From: JAVVHE01 sp032249695
GTDB taxonomy: Bacteria > Pseudomonadota > Alphaproteobacteria > Sphingomonadales > Sphingomonadaceae
Direction: 5' to 3'
Assembly: GCA_032249695.1 (NCBI GenBank)
Contig: JAVVHE010000018.1
Span: 1-55,850 of the forward strand
DNA: 55,850 bases
Position numbers and translations under genes: made by a program. Shown here in pieces: positions 25,446 through 32,809 of this stretch (the first letter of the stretch is position 1; each line of letters starts with the position of its first letter). The notes under the pieces are model-generated. The model saw only the letters and a program-made list of their open reading frames with translations. It was not told where the DNA came from and ran no database searches.

Positions 25446-27862
25446 CAGTGCGCCCGGCGCCTGCGGTGCGCGGCAAGCCCCGCCACGCCCAGCATCAGCA
25501 GCGCCAGCGTGCCCGGGCTGGGCACGAGGAAGCTGGCGATCAGCGGATCGTGATCGCTGAACTGTCCTTGGAACTCCGAATTATAATGCACGATGTCGAA
25601 CTGCGGGCTGCGCCCGAACAGCCCGGCCGACGCGTAGATATAATCCAGCAGCTGCGCGTTGCCGTCAAAGCTGTAGCTGTAGCGTTCGTTCAGCGCGAGC
25701 AGCTCGTAGAGACCGTAGAGCACCTGGCTGGCGCCAGAACCGCGCAGCGCAAGCTGCGGGTTTTCGAAGTAGAAGCTGTTCAGGTCACCGTTGACGATGA
25801 TCTTGGCGTTGGGGTTCGAAGCAAGCAGCGCGCGGATATAGGCATTCAATTCCTGACCCTGCCCCAGCCGACGCGAATCGCCGCCAAACGCTGCGGGCTG
25901 ATTGACACCATAGAGATCCTGGCTGCCGCGGCGCGACGTCCAGTGATTGTTGATCGTGGTAATCTTCTGTCCGGCGAACACGAACTGCGCGACGAGCGGA
26001 GCACGCGCGTTGTTATAAGCCGATGCCGCATCCGTGGTCCCCGGAACATAGGTCAGGCTGCCCGGGACGAGGCTGACGCGGCTGGTATTATACAGATATG
26101 CGCTGACGATCCGATTGTCGACCGAGCCCTGCACCGGCAGAAATGCGAAGGCATATTGCGTGCCGACGCCGCTGACCGCGTTCAGAGCATTGACCAGATT
26201 TTGCAGCGTCTGCTGCGGGTTGTTGCCGGTGTCGGCGACGATCTCCTGAATGCCAAGGACATCGGGACGGCCAAGCCGGTTGACGATCTGGCCGGCCAGA
26301 TCGGCAAATCGGCTCGTCTCGTTCGTCTGCAGATTCTCGACATTATAGCTTGCATAGGTGAAGCGGTTCGATGCGCCGGTGATCGTCGTCACCTCTTTCT
26401 GTAGACCGCCTGAAGTAAGCGTCGGATTCGCGTCGGGGATGACCCGGAAGTTTCCGAAGTCATACGTGACGACCCCGGTGACGGTGCTGAGCGTGTCGCC
26501 GACATTGGCAAGCCGCTGATTGCCGGACGCCTGCGTCACCTGCGGGTTCACAAGCACGCGGGTGGGGTTGTAGTCGACACCATAGATGTTGTTCGGATCG
26601 CTGTCGGCTGCGATGGTTAGACCGCCGCGGCTGTTGAGCGACGGATCATATCCCGGCGCGCCGACGCGCACGTAGGTCTCATAATTCGATGCGAAGGTGC
26701 GCGATGGCGCGATTGCGACCGGGTTGCTGATCTGGACGCGCATGCCTTCGAGGCTTTCCCAGAAGTCGCGGCCTGCATTCACCGGATCGTAGTTCGCGTT
26801 GTTGCTGCTGGTCTCGATCGCCTTTTGCGGCGGCTGGCGGCCACCCGGCCCGATCACGACCGCGGCGGGCAGTGCGTTGTTGCTGCTGATGCGCGTGAAG
26901 GTCGGGCTGCCGCCGATCTGGGTGACGGTGAGGCGAGTCGTATTGCTGGCGCCGGCGGGGTTGTTCTCCTGGATCGTGCCGGTCACGCGGACGCTGTCGC
27001 CGACGTTGGGCTTGGCCCCCGCCGAGCCGGTGAAGACGAACACCGCGCTCGATGCGCCGGCGACGTTCGATCCGTTCGGGTCCTGGATATAATATCCGTT
27101 CGATGTGACGGTGGTGACGATCCCGGTTGTCTGCACGCCCGTATTCACGAACGGCGAGGTCAGTGCCGCGCCCTGGATCTCGCCGATCGTGCGGTTGGTC
27201 GATCCGCTGGGAGGTGGCGGCAGCAGCGCCGGCGGAGCAGCGGCCGGCGCCTGGGTGAAGACCTGCCCGGGATTGACGGCGCCGGGGGTGGCGGTGGCGG
27301 TGTTGGGGTTGGCCCAGACGAAGCCGGCGGGCTGCGAGCCAAACCCGTTGCCCGCATAGCCGGCAGTCTGCGTGCCCGTCAGCCGGATCGAGCCGCCGAT
27401 CGGAGTTGATCCCGATTCCCGGACGCCAACGTCGACGCTGGTGATGCCCTGCGCGGCGCCGTTGGTGGCGGTGAACGTGCCGCCATAGCTGAGGAACTGG
27501 ACGACGCCGCCGGTCTTGTCGATCAGCGCAAAGCCGTCCGGATCACCATTCTGGATGCCGTTCGCCGGATAGGAAAAGCTGAGGAATGACCATCCGTTCG
27601 GTGCCGTGGCGGCGCCGAACGAAACACCGGTCAGGTTCGGGTCGGCGCCCGGCGTTGAATATTGCTGTCCGTTCGCGCCGTTATAGCGCAGCAGCTGCCA
27701 GCCTGTCAGATCGAAATTGGCGGGTCCGGCAAGCTCGATGAACTCGCCGACGTCGGTCCCGACATTGTCATAGTGGAACTCGTTGATGAACGGCGTCGCG
27801 GTCGCGAGCGTCGTTTGCGCAAGCAGCGCGGCAATCGTAAGCACGGCGGAAGCGCGGCGCAT
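25445..27862 (-). CDS. ExeM-like extracellular nuclease with lamin-tail domain and PEP-CTERM-like tail
   Basis: An 805-aa exported protein. After the signal peptide (MRRASAVLTIAALLAQ) comes a lamin-tail domain (FINEFHYDNVGTDVGEFIEL). An OB-fold-like region follows (GEIQGAALTSPFVNTGVQ, NGYYIQDPNG). The C-terminal endonuclease/exonuclease/phosphatase domain has ASYNVENL (~504), DVLGIQEI (~537), NHWTSRRGSQ, VNGDLNSF (~694) and FSDHDPLIASF (~772). The tail VPSPGTLALLMLGVAGL followed by AAHRRRR is a PEP-CTERM-type anchor with VPSP instead of VPEP. It probably degrades extracellular DNA. The ATG 27862 follows CAGGGG at 8 nt. Confidence 0.88.
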   Translation of the reverse strand: MRRASAVLTIAALLAQTTLATATPFINEFHYDNVGTDVGEFIELAGPANFDLTGWQLLRYNGANGQQYSTPGADPNLTGVSFGAATAPNGWSFLSFSYPANGIQNGDPDGFALIDKTGGVVQFLSYGGTFTATNGAAQGITSVDVGVRESGSTPIGGSIRLTGTQTAGYAGNGFGSQPAGFVWANPNTATATPGAVNPGQVFTQAPAAAPPALLPPPPSGSTNRTIGEIQGAALTSPFVNTGVQTTGIVTTVTSNGYYIQDPNGSNVAGASSAVFVFTGSAGAKPNVGDSVRVTGTIQENNPAGASNTTRLTVTQIGGSPTFTRISSNNALPAAVVIGPGGRQPPQKAIETSSNNANYDPVNAGRDFWESLEGMRVQISNPVAIAPSRTFASNYETYVRVGAPGYDPSLNSRGGLTIAADSDPNNIYGVDYNPTRVLVNPQVTQASGNQRLANVGDTLSTVTGVVTYDFGNFRVIPDANPTLTSGGLQKEVTTITGASNRFTYASYNVENLQTNETSRFADLAGQIVNRLGRPDVLGIQEIVADTGNNPQQTLQNLVNALNAVSGVGTQYAFAFLPVQGSVDNRIVSAYLYNTSRVSLVPGSLTYVPGTTDAASAYNNARAPLVAQFVFAGQKITTINNHWTSRRGSQDLYGVNQPAAFGGDSRRLGQGQELNAYIRALLASNPNAKIIVNGDLNSFYFENPQLALRGSGASQVLYGLYELLALNERYSYSFDGNAQLLDYIYASAGLFGRSPQFDIVHYNSEFQGQFSDHDPLIASFLVPSPGTLALLMLGVAGLAAHRRRRAH

Positions 27863-27994
27863 GGAAGTCACCCCTGGTTGTAAATGCCGCGCAGCTATGG
27901 CCGCGAAGCATGACAGGATTCTTACATTGCCAGCACGCTCAATAAAGATTTTCGGCGGTGCGGCTTCGTTGACACAGGCCGCGCGGCCGCCCGC

Positions 27995-28762
27995 CTAGCC
28001 GCGCGTCAGTTCGTCGACCTCGTTCATGATCTGGACGAGCGGCGACAGCTCACCGGGCTGCGATTTCTCGCGCGCCGGCAGATGGCCTTCGGTCAGGATC
28101 GCTGCCAGCGCCGCGCGCCCGCGCGCCACGCGCGACTTGATCGTGCCGACTGCGCAATCGCAGATCGCCGCCGCTTCCTCGTAGGCGAAGCCACCCGCGC
28201 CGACGAGGATCAGCGCCTCGCGCTGCGCCTGCGGCAGCTGCAGCAGACCGCGCTGCAGGTCGGAGAGCTCAACCTGCCGATCCTGCCCCGCGGGCGCGGC
28301 AAGCAGGCGGTTGGCAGTGAAATCGTCCCACTCGCCCTTGAAGCGCGCCCGGCGCATCTGGCTGAGGAACAGGTTGCGCAAGATGATGAAAGTCCACGCG
28401 CGCAGGTTGGTGCCCGCCTGGAACCGGTCGCGCGCGGCCCACGCCTTCAGCAGCGTCTCTTGCACCAGATCGTCGGCAAGATCGCGGCTGCCGGAGAGCG
28501 AGCGGCCAAACGCGCGCAGATGCGGGATGACGCCCGCCAGCTCCTTCTTGAAGTCGGCGTCGGACAGAGCGGTGTGCTGCGTTTCTTCGGGCGCACGCTC
28601 GCTCAGCTTGCCGAGCAGGTCCTGGAACACGCGCGGCAGCGGCACCGCCGCGGTCTCGTCGAAGGCCGATCGCAGGAAGTTGCCCACGTCGCCCAGTGGC
28701 ATCGGCCGGCCAGCGCGGCCGACAATCACGATATTATCCGACGCATTGTCCGACGCATCCAC
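27995..28762 (-). CDS. ecfG: NepR-EcfG fusion: general stress ECF sigma factor with N-terminal anti-sigma-like segment
   Basis: A 255-aa ORF. Residues about 24-54 (DVGNFLRSAFDET, PLPRVFQDLLGKL) match the NepR anti-sigma pattern LR-x-x-Y/F-D ... P-x-x-L-x-x-LL-x-x-L. Residues about 70-140 are sigma region 2 (IPHLRAFGRSLSG, DLADDLVQETLLKAW, RAWTFIILRNLFLSQMRR). Residues about 165-225 are region 4 (LPQAQREALILVGAGGFAYE, GTIKSRVARGRAAL). EcfG usually starts near SDADFKKEL, which here is preceded in frame by CTG. No ATG, GTG or TTG separates the two parts. The GTG start has a GAGGGGAGGG ribosome binding site, 15 nt after the stop of the 44-aa gene. Known role: sigma factor for GGAAC-N-CGTT promoters. 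Confidence 0.85.
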   Translation of the reverse strand: MDASDNASDNIVIVGRAGRPMPLGDVGNFLRSAFDETAAVPLPRVFQDLLGKLSERAPEETQHTALSDADFKKELAGVIPHLRAFGRSLSGSRDLADDLVQETLLKAWAARDRFQAGTNLRAWTFIILRNLFLSQMRRARFKGEWDDFTANRLLAAPAGQDRQVELSDLQRGLLQLPQAQREALILVGAGGFAYEEAAAICDCAVGTIKSRVARGRAALAAILTEGHLPAREKSQPGELSPLVQIMNEVDELTRG

Positions 28763-28777
28763 GCGGTAGCCCTCCCC

Positions 28778-28912
28778 TCAACGATAAAGCAACAACGCCG
28801 CCCCTAGCCCCAATACCACAAGTATGAGGCCGATGACGAGGACGTAACGGACAACGCCGGGGCTTTCACCCGCACGCGCTTCGTTGCGGGTCAATCGTTC
28901 TGGTTCGTTCAC
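28778..28912 (-). CDS. 44-aa single-pass membrane protein in the ecfG operon
   Basis: Starts MNEPERLTRNEARAGESPG and continues with a hydrophobic helix (VLVIGLILVVLGLGAALLL) ending in YR. The soluble N-terminal half is charged and there is no signal cleavage site, so it is likely a small inner-membrane protein. It begins with GTG and has no clear Shine-Dalgarno sequence. It lies about 32 nt after a consensus EcfG promoter and 15 nt before the sigma factor gene, so it is co-transcribed with it. The function is unknown. Confidence 0.7.
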   Translation of the reverse strand: MNEPERLTRNEARAGESPGVVRYVLVIGLILVVLGLGAALLLYR

Positions 28913-28944
28913 GGAGGTTTCCCGAAAAGAAGGGTCGAGACGGT

Positions 28945-28971
28945 AAACGGGCGGAACGGGTTCCGGGTTCC
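28945..28971 (-). promoter_or_regulatory. EcfG-type promoter of the ecfG operon
   Basis: On the minus strand, GGAAC (28967-28971) and CGTTT (28945-28949) are separated by 17 nt, a perfect match to the EcfG consensus. A second GGAAC lies 7 bp downstream of the first. The site predicts that the sigma factor activates its own operon, as known for EcfG in other alphaproteobacteria. Confidence 0.75.
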
Positions 28972-28987
28972 CGTTGTCTGACGCCCC

Positions 28988-29794
28988 TCAGTCTCCCGCG
29001 GTCGAGTTGAAGAACAATGCTTGGCTGATGGCGGCCTTGACCGTCGCGCGCTCGAACGGCTTGGTTATGAGGAATGTCGGCTCGGGCCGCTCGCCGGTCA
29101 GCAGGCGCTCGGGGAAGGCGGTGATGAAAATGACCGGCACCTGGAACCGCTCGAGGATGTCCTTCACTGCATCGACGCCGGAGCTGTCGTCGGCGAGCTG
29201 GATGTCAGCGAGCACGAGGCCGGGCCGCTCCTCCTCGGCGAGCGCAACCGCCTCGTCGCGCGTCACGGCAACACCCGTCACGTCGTGGCCCAGATCGCGA
29301 ACGATCGATTCGATGTCCATCGCGATGATCGGTTCGTCCTCGATGACCAGCACGCGCGTGTGGGTCTGGCGCTCGATCTCGGCCAGCGCCTCGTCGACAA
29401 GGTTGCCGACGTCCGCGGCCGAGGCGTCGATCAGATAGCCCGCGTCCTCGTTGGTGAAACCTTCCATCGCGGTCAGCAGCAGCGCCTGGCGGCTGAGCGG
29501 CGTCATCCCAGCAAGCCGGTTCTGCGCGACCTTCTCCAGCGCCGTGCTGCCGTCGTCCTCGGTTTCGCCGGCATCGTCCGGCACGTCGAGATTGGCCGAC
29601 GACCAAATCGCGTGGAACACTCTGTAGAGGCCCAGCCGCGGATCGACGTCCTTCGGAAAATCCTGCGGCGACGTGACGATCGCCTCCAGCGCGGCACGCA
29701 CGAAGGCATCGCCGTGCTGCTGGCTGCCGGTCAGCGCGCGCGCATACCGGCGCAGATAAGGCAAATGTGGGGCAATCGCGGCAGCTAGCGGCAT
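28988..29794 (-). CDS. phyR: general stress response regulator PhyR
   Basis: A 268-aa response regulator with an N-terminal sigma-like domain (about 1-140) and a C-terminal receiver (about 146-268). The sigma-like half has LPYLRRYARALTGSQQHGD and LTAMEGFTNEDAGYLI. The receiver has the acidic pocket VIEDEPIIAMD, phosphoacceptor Asp197 in GLVLADIQLAD, and the PhyR motif ITAFPERLLTGERPEPTF leading to TKPF. When phosphorylated, PhyR binds NepR and frees EcfG. ATG 29794 has AGGATGG upstream and gives the usual length. It is divergent from nepR-phyP. Confidence 0.95.
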   Translation of the reverse strand: MPLAAAIAPHLPYLRRYARALTGSQQHGDAFVRAALEAIVTSPQDFPKDVDPRLGLYRVFHAIWSSANLDVPDDAGETEDDGSTALEKVAQNRLAGMTPLSRQALLLTAMEGFTNEDAGYLIDASAADVGNLVDEALAEIERQTHTRVLVIEDEPIIAMDIESIVRDLGHDVTGVAVTRDEAVALAEEERPGLVLADIQLADDSSGVDAVKDILERFQVPVIFITAFPERLLTGERPEPTFLITKPFERATVKAAISQALFFNSTAGD

Positions 29795-29899
29795 CGGTCC
29801 ATCCTGTATTGCGGGTCGGTAGTTCGTGATGACGCCCGGGATCATGGGCGGGTTGCACAACGCGGTCGGCAACAGCATGTGCCATACCGTATCCGCAAC

Positions 29900-29924
29900 G
29901 GAACCGTCGAACGCCAGAATGGTT
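29900..29924 (+). promoter_or_regulatory. probable EcfG-type promoter of nepR
   Basis: GGAAC (29900-29904) and GGTT (29921-29924) are separated by 16 nt, one mismatch from the EcfG -10 element. It lies about 110 bp upstream of the nepR start in the phyR/nepR divergent region and would add feedback control of the anti-sigma factor. Confidence 0.45.
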
Positions 29925-30013
29925 TCGTGGGGCTGAAGTTTGGCCGAACCGAGGCGTTCGGTCGTGGGGGACAGTTGGCGCTCGTGGCATCAGGAAACAA
30001 GCGGAGCGGCACT

Positions 30014-30175
30014 GTGCCTTTGCGTCCGGACGGCAGGAACTCCGAAGCTGCTGAGCCGCTTAACAACGATGAAGTTGCGCCGGGCATCTCGAACGCGCTC
30101 CACCGTCTTTACGATTCGGTGCTCGACGAAGACGTGCCCGACGAGCTGAGGACGTTGTTGAGCTGCCTGGATTGA
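30014..30175 (+). CDS. nepR: free-standing NepR anti-sigma factor
   Basis: A 53-aa protein. Its second half, GISNALHRLYDSVLDEDVPDE followed by LRTLLSCLD, is a textbook NepR pair of helices (L-x-R-L-Y-D-x-V ... V-P-D-x-L-x-x-L-L). NepR sequesters EcfG until phospho-PhyR displaces it. The GTG at 30014 is chosen because GGAG lies 7 nt upstream and it gives the usual NepR size. The frame is open to 29879. The stop lies one base before the ATG of the PhyP-like gene, so the two are an operon. Confidence 0.75.
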   Translation: MPLRPDGRNSEAAEPLNNDEVAPGISNALHRLYDSVLDEDVPDELRTLLSCLD

Positions 30176-30176
30176 C

Positions 30177-31793
30177 ATGCCCCGACCTGAGCGCAGTGCC
30201 ATCGGAGTGCTGAATGGCTGGCCGCTTGCGGTCAGGGTCATGGCCGTCCTCGCGATGGCTTTATTGCCACTTGGGCTGCTGGCACTGGGCGCGGCCTCGT
30301 CGACCTATCAGGCCGTGGGCGCGAGCCGCGACCGGCTGATCGCCCTCCGCCTCGAATCGGCCCGTGCCAAGGCGAGCCCGCGCGTGGAGCAGCTGGTCGG
30401 CGTGCTGCGCGCCGCGGCGGTGCTGGGCAGCGCGCCCGACTGCCGCGTGGGGCTGGACGGTCTGCAGCGCGCCTCGCAGGGCTTCGACCAGATTGTGCTG
30501 GTTGGCGAGCGCGGCAACGTGCTCTGCGCCAGCGGCGCGCAGGCGACTGCCGCCGGACTGGCGGGTGCAGCGGTCGCGCTGAACGGCGCCGGTCCGGAGC
30601 TGGCAGCGCGCGATCCGGCAAGCGGCGACCTGCTGCTGGCGCTGAGGCGGCCCGTGGCGGGCGGCGCGGTGCAGCTCGTCGCTGGCCGGATGCCAGCCGC
30701 GCTCGCTGCCGAGCAGCTGCTGCCCGCCCCCGGCAAAGGCACGCGCGATGAGGCGCGATTGATCGCGGGCGATGATATCGTTGCGCGGAGCGGCAGCGCG
30801 CCGGGCGCGGAGGAAACGGACGTGCCGATGCGTGAGGTGCGCGCGGCCCTCCCCGGCGGGCTGACGCTTGCGCTGTTCAGCCCGCAGCCGCCGTTCACCA
30901 CCGCCGAGTCGCTCGGCATCGCGCTGCCAGCGCTGATGTGGCTGACTGCGGTCGCGATCGCCTGGGTGGCGCTGCGCGTGCTCGTCGCGCGGCCGCTCAC
31001 GGCAATGCGGGCGGCGGTCGAGCGCTACAGCCGCGGCGACCGCAGCGTGCGCGTCACACCCAGTGCCGGGCGCGGGCAGGAGCTGATGGCGCTGGCGCAC
31101 GCATTCGATGCGATGGCCGACCAGGCCGACCGGCACGAGCGCGACATGCAGGATGCGCTCAGCCGGCAGATGGCTCTCACTCGCGAGGTGCATCACCGCG
31201 TCAAGAACAACTTGCAGATCGTTTCCAGCCTGCTCAGCATCCAGGCGCGCGATGTCGAGGCTCCCGCAGTCGCCGCCGCCTACTCGCTCATCCGCCAGCG
31301 CGTGACGGCGCTCGCGCTGGTCCATCGCTGGATTTATGCGGGTTCGGTAGAACTGGGCGTGGACCTGCGCGGGCTGATGGCGGACCTGTGCGCCAACCTC
31401 GCCCACAATCATGAGAGACTGGGGTCGGCGCGGATGCAGGTGACATGCACCACCAACCTGCCCTTCGTGCATCAGGACACGGCGCTGCCGGTGGCGTTCT
31501 TGCTGACCGAGCTCGCGGCGGCGGCTGCGCGCACCAATGCCAGCAGGCTCGCGATCCAGGTGGCCGAGGACAGCGGCATGGGCATCCTGTCCGCGACGAG
31601 CGACGGCTTTGCCGGGCGGCTACAGGAACAGGTGTTCGATGCGGGTTCGCACCGCATCATCGCCGGGCTGATCCGTCAGCTGCGCGGCGAATTCTCGCTC
31701 GATGAGAACGGACGCTTCAAGCTGAAGTTCGTGCTGCGCCCGCCGGCCCCCGTGCTCGCCGCGGTGACCGCAAATAGCGCGCCGAAACGCTAG
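30177..31793 (+). CDS. phyP: PhyP-like HisKA_2 sensor with degenerate ATP-binding domain
   Basis: A 538-aa membrane sensor. TM1 is at about residues 20-42, followed by a periplasmic domain of some 200 residues, TM2 at about 245-270, a HAMP-like linker, and a HisKA_2 domain with REVHHRVKNNLQIVSSLL (His339/His340). The catalytic domain is odd. The N box expected as NEL-x-x-NA-x-KH reads LLTELAAAAARTN, lacking its asparagines, and no DxGxG or GTG-type box is evident. That suits a PhyR phosphatase more than a kinase, as described for PhyP in Sphingomonas. The symbol is assigned by context. Confidence 0.75.
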   Translation: MPRPERSAIGVLNGWPLAVRVMAVLAMALLPLGLLALGAASSTYQAVGASRDRLIALRLESARAKASPRVEQLVGVLRAAAVLGSAPDCRVGLDGLQRASQGFDQIVLVGERGNVLCASGAQATAAGLAGAAVALNGAGPELAARDPASGDLLLALRRPVAGGAVQLVAGRMPAALAAEQLLPAPGKGTRDEARLIAGDDIVARSGSAPGAEETDVPMREVRAALPGGLTLALFSPQPPFTTAESLGIALPALMWLTAVAIAWVALRVLVARPLTAMRAAVERYSRGDRSVRVTPSAGRGQELMALAHAFDAMADQADRHERDMQDALSRQMALTREVHHRVKNNLQIVSSLLSIQARDVEAPAVAAAYSLIRQRVTALALVHRWIYAGSVELGVDLRGLMADLCANLAHNHERLGSARMQVTCTTNLPFVHQDTALPVAFLLTELAAAAARTNASRLAIQVAEDSGMGILSATSDGFAGRLQEQVFDAGSHRIIAGLIRQLRGEFSLDENGRFKLKFVLRPPAPVLAAVTANSAPKR

Positions 31794-32809
31794 TGATAAC
31801 CGGCGTCGGAGGCGACCTTGCCGCGGAAGACATAATAGCTCCACGCTGTATAGCCCAGGATCAACGGCAGCAGGACCGCGACGCCGACGAGCATGAACAT
31901 CTGGCTCTTCTCGGGCGCGGCGGCGGCGTAGATCGAGATCGAGGGCGGTACCATCATGGGGTAGATGCTGATCCCCAGCCCGGTGAAGCAAAGGAAGAAG
32001 ATCGCCAGCGCCGCCGGGAAGGGCCAGCGGTCCTGCAAGCGTCGGAGATGATCCCACACCACCCAGCCCGCGACGACCACGAGGATCGGCACCGGAGCGA
32101 CCCACAGAATGTTCGGCCAAGACAGCCAGCGATCGAGGTAGCGTCCCGACAGCGTCAGCGTGGCAAGACTGACCGCGCCGATTGCGACCATCGTTCCGGC
32201 TAGCGCGATGAACGCGATGCGCCGCGCGCGCGCGTTGATCGGACCTTCGGTTTTCAGCACCAGCCAGGTCGAGCCGAGCAGCACGTAGCCTGCGACCAAA
32301 CTGATCCCCGTCAGCACCGAAAACGGGGTTAGCCAATCCCACCAGCCGCCGACATAGGCGCGGCCGCTCACCCGGATGCCCGAAAGGATCGCGCCGAGCA
32401 TCACCCCTTGCGCCAGCGTGGCGATCAGCGAGCCTGCGAAGAAGCCGGCATCCCACCTGTTCGCGCGCTCCTGGTTGCGGGCGCGCCAGCGGAACTCGAA
32501 GCTGACGCCGCGCAGGATCAGGCCCAGCAGCATCGCGATGACCAACGGGTAGAGCGCGGGCATGATGACCGCATAGGCCAGCGGGAATGCAGCGAAGAGC
32601 CCGCCGCCGCCGAGCACCAGCCACGTCTCGTTCCCGTCCCACACCGGTGCGACGCTGTTCATCGCTGCATCGCGCTGCGCCTTGTCCTCGAAGAACGGGA
32701 AGATCAGGCCGATGCCCAGATCGAACCCGTCCATGACGACATAGAAGAACAGCGCGGCCGCGATGATCCCGGCCCACAGCGTCGTCAGATCGTAGTTGAT
32801 GTGGCTCAT
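31790..32809 (-). CDS. cydB: cytochrome bd-type (CIO-like) quinol oxidase subunit II
   Basis: A 339-aa polytopic membrane subunit. FFYVVMDGFDLGIGLIFPF, APVWDGNETWLVLGGGGLFAAFP and LILRGVSFEFRWRAR are subunit II signatures. GLGISIYPMMVPPSISI and LILGYTAWSYYVFRGKV are C-terminal ones. ATG 32809 overlaps the cydA stop (ATGA). It converges on phyP with a 4-bp overlap of coding ends. It works with CydA as a high-affinity terminal oxidase in the inner membrane. Confidence 0.94.
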   Translation of the reverse strand: MSHINYDLTTLWAGIIAAALFFYVVMDGFDLGIGLIFPFFEDKAQRDAAMNSVAPVWDGNETWLVLGGGGLFAAFPLAYAVIMPALYPLVIAMLLGLILRGVSFEFRWRARNQERANRWDAGFFAGSLIATLAQGVMLGAILSGIRVSGRAYVGGWWDWLTPFSVLTGISLVAGYVLLGSTWLVLKTEGPINARARRIAFIALAGTMVAIGAVSLATLTLSGRYLDRWLSWPNILWVAPVPILVVVAGWVVWDHLRRLQDRWPFPAALAIFFLCFTGLGISIYPMMVPPSISIYAAAAPEKSQMFMLVGVAVLLPLILGYTAWSYYVFRGKVASDAGYH

